DNA of 64,000 nucleotides, from assembly GCA_963575745.1 (NCBI GenBank), contig CAUYUJ010020519.1, positions 86,803 to 150,802 on the forward strand, read 5' to 3'. Below, piece after piece: positions 60,925-64,000 of the stretch (within the stretch, counting starts at the first letter, position 1; each line of letters opens with the position of its first letter). Source of the DNA: Prorocentrum cordatum. Its lineage: Eukaryota > Sar > Dinophyceae > Prorocentrales > Prorocentraceae. A program made the position numbers and the translations under genes. Under the pieces are notes generated by a model. The model saw nothing but the letters and a program-made list of their open reading frames with translations, did not search any database and was not told where the DNA came from.

Positions 60925-61179
60925 GGCGAGCGGCAGGCGACGGCGGACGACGACGCCGAGGAAGGCGGAGAGGCGCAGGAGCAACGCCGAGCGACGAGCC
61001 GCTCCCAGCGACGACGACTGGCGGCCAGCGGCCGACGTTCGATGACGAGCGGCGAGCGGCGGCGGCGGGCGCCGGGCGGCGGCGGCGACCGACGGCCACG
61101 GCCGCCCCGGCGGAGGCCGTGGGAGGGCGCGCAGAGCGGCGGCCTGGGCGGCTTCTGCTCCGGCTTCGGCAAGGAGCAG
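60925..61179. other. No gene recognised; CG-rich
   Basis: Repeated gcggcg/cgacga motifs. Stop-poor on both strands without a favoured frame. Confidence 0.4.
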
Positions 61180-61555
61180 CGGAGGAGGAGGAGGAGGAGG
61201 AGGAGGAGGAGGAGGAGGAGGCGGAGGGAGGAGGAGGCGGAGGGAGGAGGAGGCGGAGGAGGAAGGAAGGAAGGAAGGAAGGAAGGAAGGAATGAACGGA
61301 GGAAGAAGCAGCGGTGCCCGGGCGGTGGCGGCGGCGGCGGCGGCGGCGACGACGGAGAAGACGGCGGCGACAGTGATGCCGCTCGCCTCCCCCTCGTCCT
61401 CGTGCTCATCTCTCGTGTTGTCTGCCAGTTCTTGTTCTCTGCCGTTGTGTTCTGGGTGCCTGCTTGCGTGCATAAATGTGTGTGTGTGTTCCCGTTATCT
61501 TGCACCAGCCGCGCGTCCGAGGGAATGGTGTGTGTGTGTGTGTTTGTTCGTGTGT

Positions 61556-61589
<34 letters not shown>

Positions 61590-61645
61590 TCGTGTGTGCA
61601 TGTATGTATGTATGCGTGTGCGTGTGTGTGTGTGTGTGTGTCACT
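61180..61645. repeat. GGA, GGAA, GGC and GT microsatellites
   Basis: GGA 61180-61260, ggaaggaagg 61261-61290, ggcggc 61322-61350, then GT dinucleotides at 61468-61490 and 61525-61645 with ordinary sequence between. Confidence 0.9.
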
Positions 61646-62295
61646 CGGTCGTGTCCCGTTCTAGCTCCTAGTCGTAGTGACGTCTCTGGGCCGTTGGAGA
61701 TGATACATGTGTTTGTGCGTGTGTCTGTGTGTCTGTGTGCTTGCTCGACTCGCTGTGCCCCTTCGTTCCCGCTTTCTTTGGCGGCCGCTGCGCCGCCTCT
61801 GTCTTCGCCGCCCCTTGGTTGTAGACCCTCTTTGGATCGCTCTCCCTGTTTTTCACGTGTCTGAGCACGCGGTCCGCCCTCGCACGTCTCCGACGTTTTG
61901 CCTCCCCACGTTCTGCGGCGCCCTTCCCTCGCCCCCACGATTAGGCTCGCCTCGAGACTCCAGTCAGAACGCACCCCTGGAGAGGTCCGGGGAGTAGCGA
62001 TGCCGGTGCTTTTGTCCCCCCACATCCGCAATGCGTGCGGATGCAGTGCACGTGGCGTCCCTCCCCATGGCTGAGACTGCCGTACGCTGGAGCTGTTTCT
62101 GCAGCTGCCCCGCACAGCGGCAGTTGGCGAGATCCTGCGGAGGCTGAGCGGCTGTGGGACGAGTCAAGCTGAGAGCCGCGACCACCTGCGCCTCTTCTGC
62201 ATGCTCGAGCCTTCGCGGCACCGGCCCGCGCGTCAAGAACTTGATGAGAAAGGCTGCGCTCGCACTGTTCAGGGGCAGCGATAGGGGGGATAGGC
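61646..62295 (-). other. No firm gene; coding-like minus-strand stretch 61964-62280
   Basis: A minus-strand frame reads NSASAAFLIKFLTRGPVPRR, HAEEAQVVAALSLTRP and ends SPDLSRGAF. About 65 bp at 61940-62005 match the end of the coding-like segment at 44029. It could be a shared gene fragment or an untyped repeat. Confidence 0.35.
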
Positions 62296-62300
62296 ATGAG

Positions 62301-62463
62301 TCAGGAGGGAAAGAAACACACAGACACAATTAATCGTCGACTTCCCAGAAAATATGGGAAAATATGGGAAGTGGGGGGGAAGACAAAAACCTAGAAAATC
62401 TAGGAAAATATTGTCAATATTTTTATTTGTGTGTATTTATTTGTGTGTCCTGGGGCCCCTTCA
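62301..62463 (+). mobile_element. M2 element, copy 5, TSD ATGAG
   Basis: TCAGGAGGGAAAGAAACACA to ctggggccccttca; ATGAG at 62296-62300 and 62464-62468. This is the cleanest copy and shows the empty site for the nested insertion at 60585. Confidence 0.9.
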
Positions 62464-62564
62464 ATGAGGGGGGACGCATCGACCCCAAATCGCCCATGGA
62501 TTGCCGATGGGGTCTCATAGCCCCACCCCGCCCAGGAAGGTGCGGGCTCGCTGTCCGGGGGCCT

Positions 62565-62665
62565 ATCGCAGGGCTCATTCCGATGCATCCGATCCGATTC
62601 GGTTCGATTTCGATGGCCTCCGATTCCGATTCGATTCGATTTGGGATTCCGATTCTGTAGGCTTG
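62565..62665 (+). repeat. Dispersed repeat G, partial copy
   Basis: Only the 5' blocks (gattcggttcgatttcgatgg, in part, and cctccgattccgattcga) are present. Confidence 0.75.
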
Positions 62666-62704
62666 CGCCACATCCGCCGACCCTTCTATAAACTACTGCG
62701 CCTC

Positions 62705-63265
62705 CAGGACTGCGTTCCACGAGGCTTGTCCTCTTGGGGGCCGTTTTGGGGCTTCTTTCGGGCCTCTTGGGAGCTCCTTGGGGTCTCTTGGGTGCCTCAT
62801 GGGGGCCTCGGAGGGCCGCTTGGGGGCCTCTTGGGTCCTCAGGAGAGCTTCGTTGGGCGGAGCGGTGGAATTCGCGGTTCGTGGTCCCTCTCTTGGGCCC
62901 TTCTCGGGGCCGTCTTGGAGCTCTCTTGGGCCGTTTAGGACGCCTTTTGGGCCACGTTGGAGTTCTTTTGGATTATTTCGGGGGCCTCCTGGGAGCCTCG
63001 TGGGCCGTCTTGGGGTGGTCCTGGGGGCCCCGTGGAGGCCTCGTAGGCGGTTTTCAACGCCGTGAAGGCTGACAAGTTGGATATGCTGAAAATGCACGTT
63101 CTCCCGCGGGAATTGCAAGATTTGGGTTTCTTGGGGGCTTGTTGGGAGGCCTCTTGGACGCTTCGTGGTGTGTCTTGGCGGCCTCTTGGGCCGTTTTGAG
63201 CTCATCTTGGGTGTCTTTTGGGGTTCTCGTGGGCCGTCTTGGCGGCTTCTTGGGAGGCGTCAAGT
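62705..63265 (-). repeat. 10-11-bp array on the minus strand with both cores
   Basis: Units cctcttggg and cgtcttgg recur every 10-11 bp. Complement of core 2 near 62862-62885 (gcggtggaattcgcggttcg) and of core 1 near 63070-63120 (gaaaatgcacgttctcccgc), about 215 bp apart. Confidence 0.85.
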
Positions 63266-63424
63266 GCTGTCGCGCAGCTCAAGAGCGAGCCCAGGGAGCC
63301 CAGACCGCCCGGGGTGAGTTCGGTCCGGGGCCACCTGGGGCCGGGGGGGGGGGTCAAAATCCCGATTTGGGGTCCCTGGGGGGGGGTATGGGGGGGGGAC
63401 AATCTCACACGCCTGGAGACCCAC
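63266..63424. other. No gene seen; G-rich
   Basis: Runs of eight or more G at 63346, 63380 and 63391. Confidence 0.5.
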
Positions 63425-63600
63425 AAGGGGTCGGCGGATTTTGGTTCCGATTTTCAGTGGAGGCCCATCAGCCTGCCGACTGCCGCCGATTCGACGTTCC
63501 CCGACTCGGCCGCCGATTTCCGCCGATCCGATTTATTTCGATTGCCGATCCGACTTATCGATTCGATTATGGGCTCTCCTGCCTATCGCCGACCCATCGA
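63425..63600 (+). repeat. Dispersed repeat G, copy 3
   Basis: ttccgattttcagtggaggc, cagcctgccgactgccgcc, ccgactcggccgccgatttc and tatcgattcgattatgggct. Closest to the copies at 51640 and 58600. Confidence 0.85.
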
Positions 63601-63723
63601 CGATGTATCATCGATTCCAGGTCGATGTGTCCACCCTATGCCATTCCGACATGCCCCCCTAACGTGCATAGATTGTGCTGCCTGCATATGCTGCCGCTGC
63701 TCTCGCGTGCCTCGCGCATAGGG

Positions 63724-63879
63724 TCTAATCTCGGGCCTGTCCCTCTACGGGAGGAATCTTCAAACATTTTAAAGGATGGAGACGATTGTTTGATATTTGT
63801 TGGCTCCTTCTGTCTCTTTTTAGACTACTTGTTATTCTTCCTCCAAAATCCGCCTGTAGGAGGGCACGCCCGACCTGAT
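63724..63879 (+). mobile_element. M1 element, copy 10
   Basis: ctaatctcgggcctgtccct at the left, gtaggagggcacgcccgacc at the right. Interior ttaaaggatgg and ttgtttgatatttgttgg. No TSD visible. Confidence 0.75.
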
Positions 63880-64000
63880 CCTACGGGATCTGTGCACTCC
63901 TGGCCAGGCGGCTCCAGCGGTTTCAAGCTCGGGGGGCCAGGTCGACACAGGGGCAACGCTGTGGAGGGATAGGCTCAGGGGGTGGCCCACCTGGAGGTCC

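Overview
The window reads as nuclear DNA of a dinoflagellate. The best single clue is at 24631-24652, which matches the 22-nt dinoflagellate spliced leader (DinoSL) at 21 of 22 positions as I recall that sequence. Other support: strongly GC-rich DNA, very few genes, a leucine-rich-repeat protein with an N-terminal S-H-x-W ... R-G-W-C-x-F-E region of a kind common in predicted dinoflagellate proteins, and a decayed LINE retrotransposon. A high-GC genus such as Prorocentrum would fit, but that is inference. No bacterial gene organisation, rRNA, tRNA or CRISPR array was seen. Most long open frames here are artefacts of stop-free repeats.

Layout. 0-5 kb: one convincing intact gene (LRR protein, 521-2212), minisatellites, a 147-bp palindrome. 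5.2-7.4 kb: about 25 copies of a 90-bp satellite. 8-13.6 kb: arrays of 10-11-bp units (AAGAGGCCCC type), organised into a 346-bp higher-order repeat around 9.8-10.9 kb. 13.6-15.6 kb: three more tandem families. 17.3-17.9 kb: a coding fragment with a CxxC zinc-binding motif. 19.6-23.7 kb: a LINE with a proline-rich repeat region, endonuclease and reverse transcriptase, broken by a stop and frameshifts. 24-37 kb: purine/pyrimidine tracts, the DinoSL relict and tandem repeats. 38.1-39.7 kb: a minus-strand gene or pseudogene with a zinc-finger-like motif and a frame-preserving 220-bp insertion. 40-64 kb: dense small inverted-repeat elements, a 30-bp coding-capable minisatellite, microsatellites, one 100-N assembly gap (52918-53017), and further 10-11-bp arrays.

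Most informative are the small mobile elements. Family M2 (about 162-168 bp, TCAGG...TTCA) has five copies, each with a perfect 5-bp target-site duplication (TSD). One copy contains a second element with its own 5-bp TSD, and the intact M2 copies show the empty site. Elements ending TCGGG...CCCGA (here M3 type) give 5-bp TSDs at three places, one inside a coding exon. Family M1 has ten copies; two give 8-bp TSDs. No transposase is visible, so all are non-autonomous here.

The second theme is a composite repeat covering over 7 kb: 10-11-bp units with a mean spacing near 10.6 bp, close to the DNA helical repeat, punctuated by two recurring cores about 190-225 bp apart and found in both orientations. 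Its function is unknown. Few genes act together in this window; it is mainly a record of repeat expansion and small transposons.
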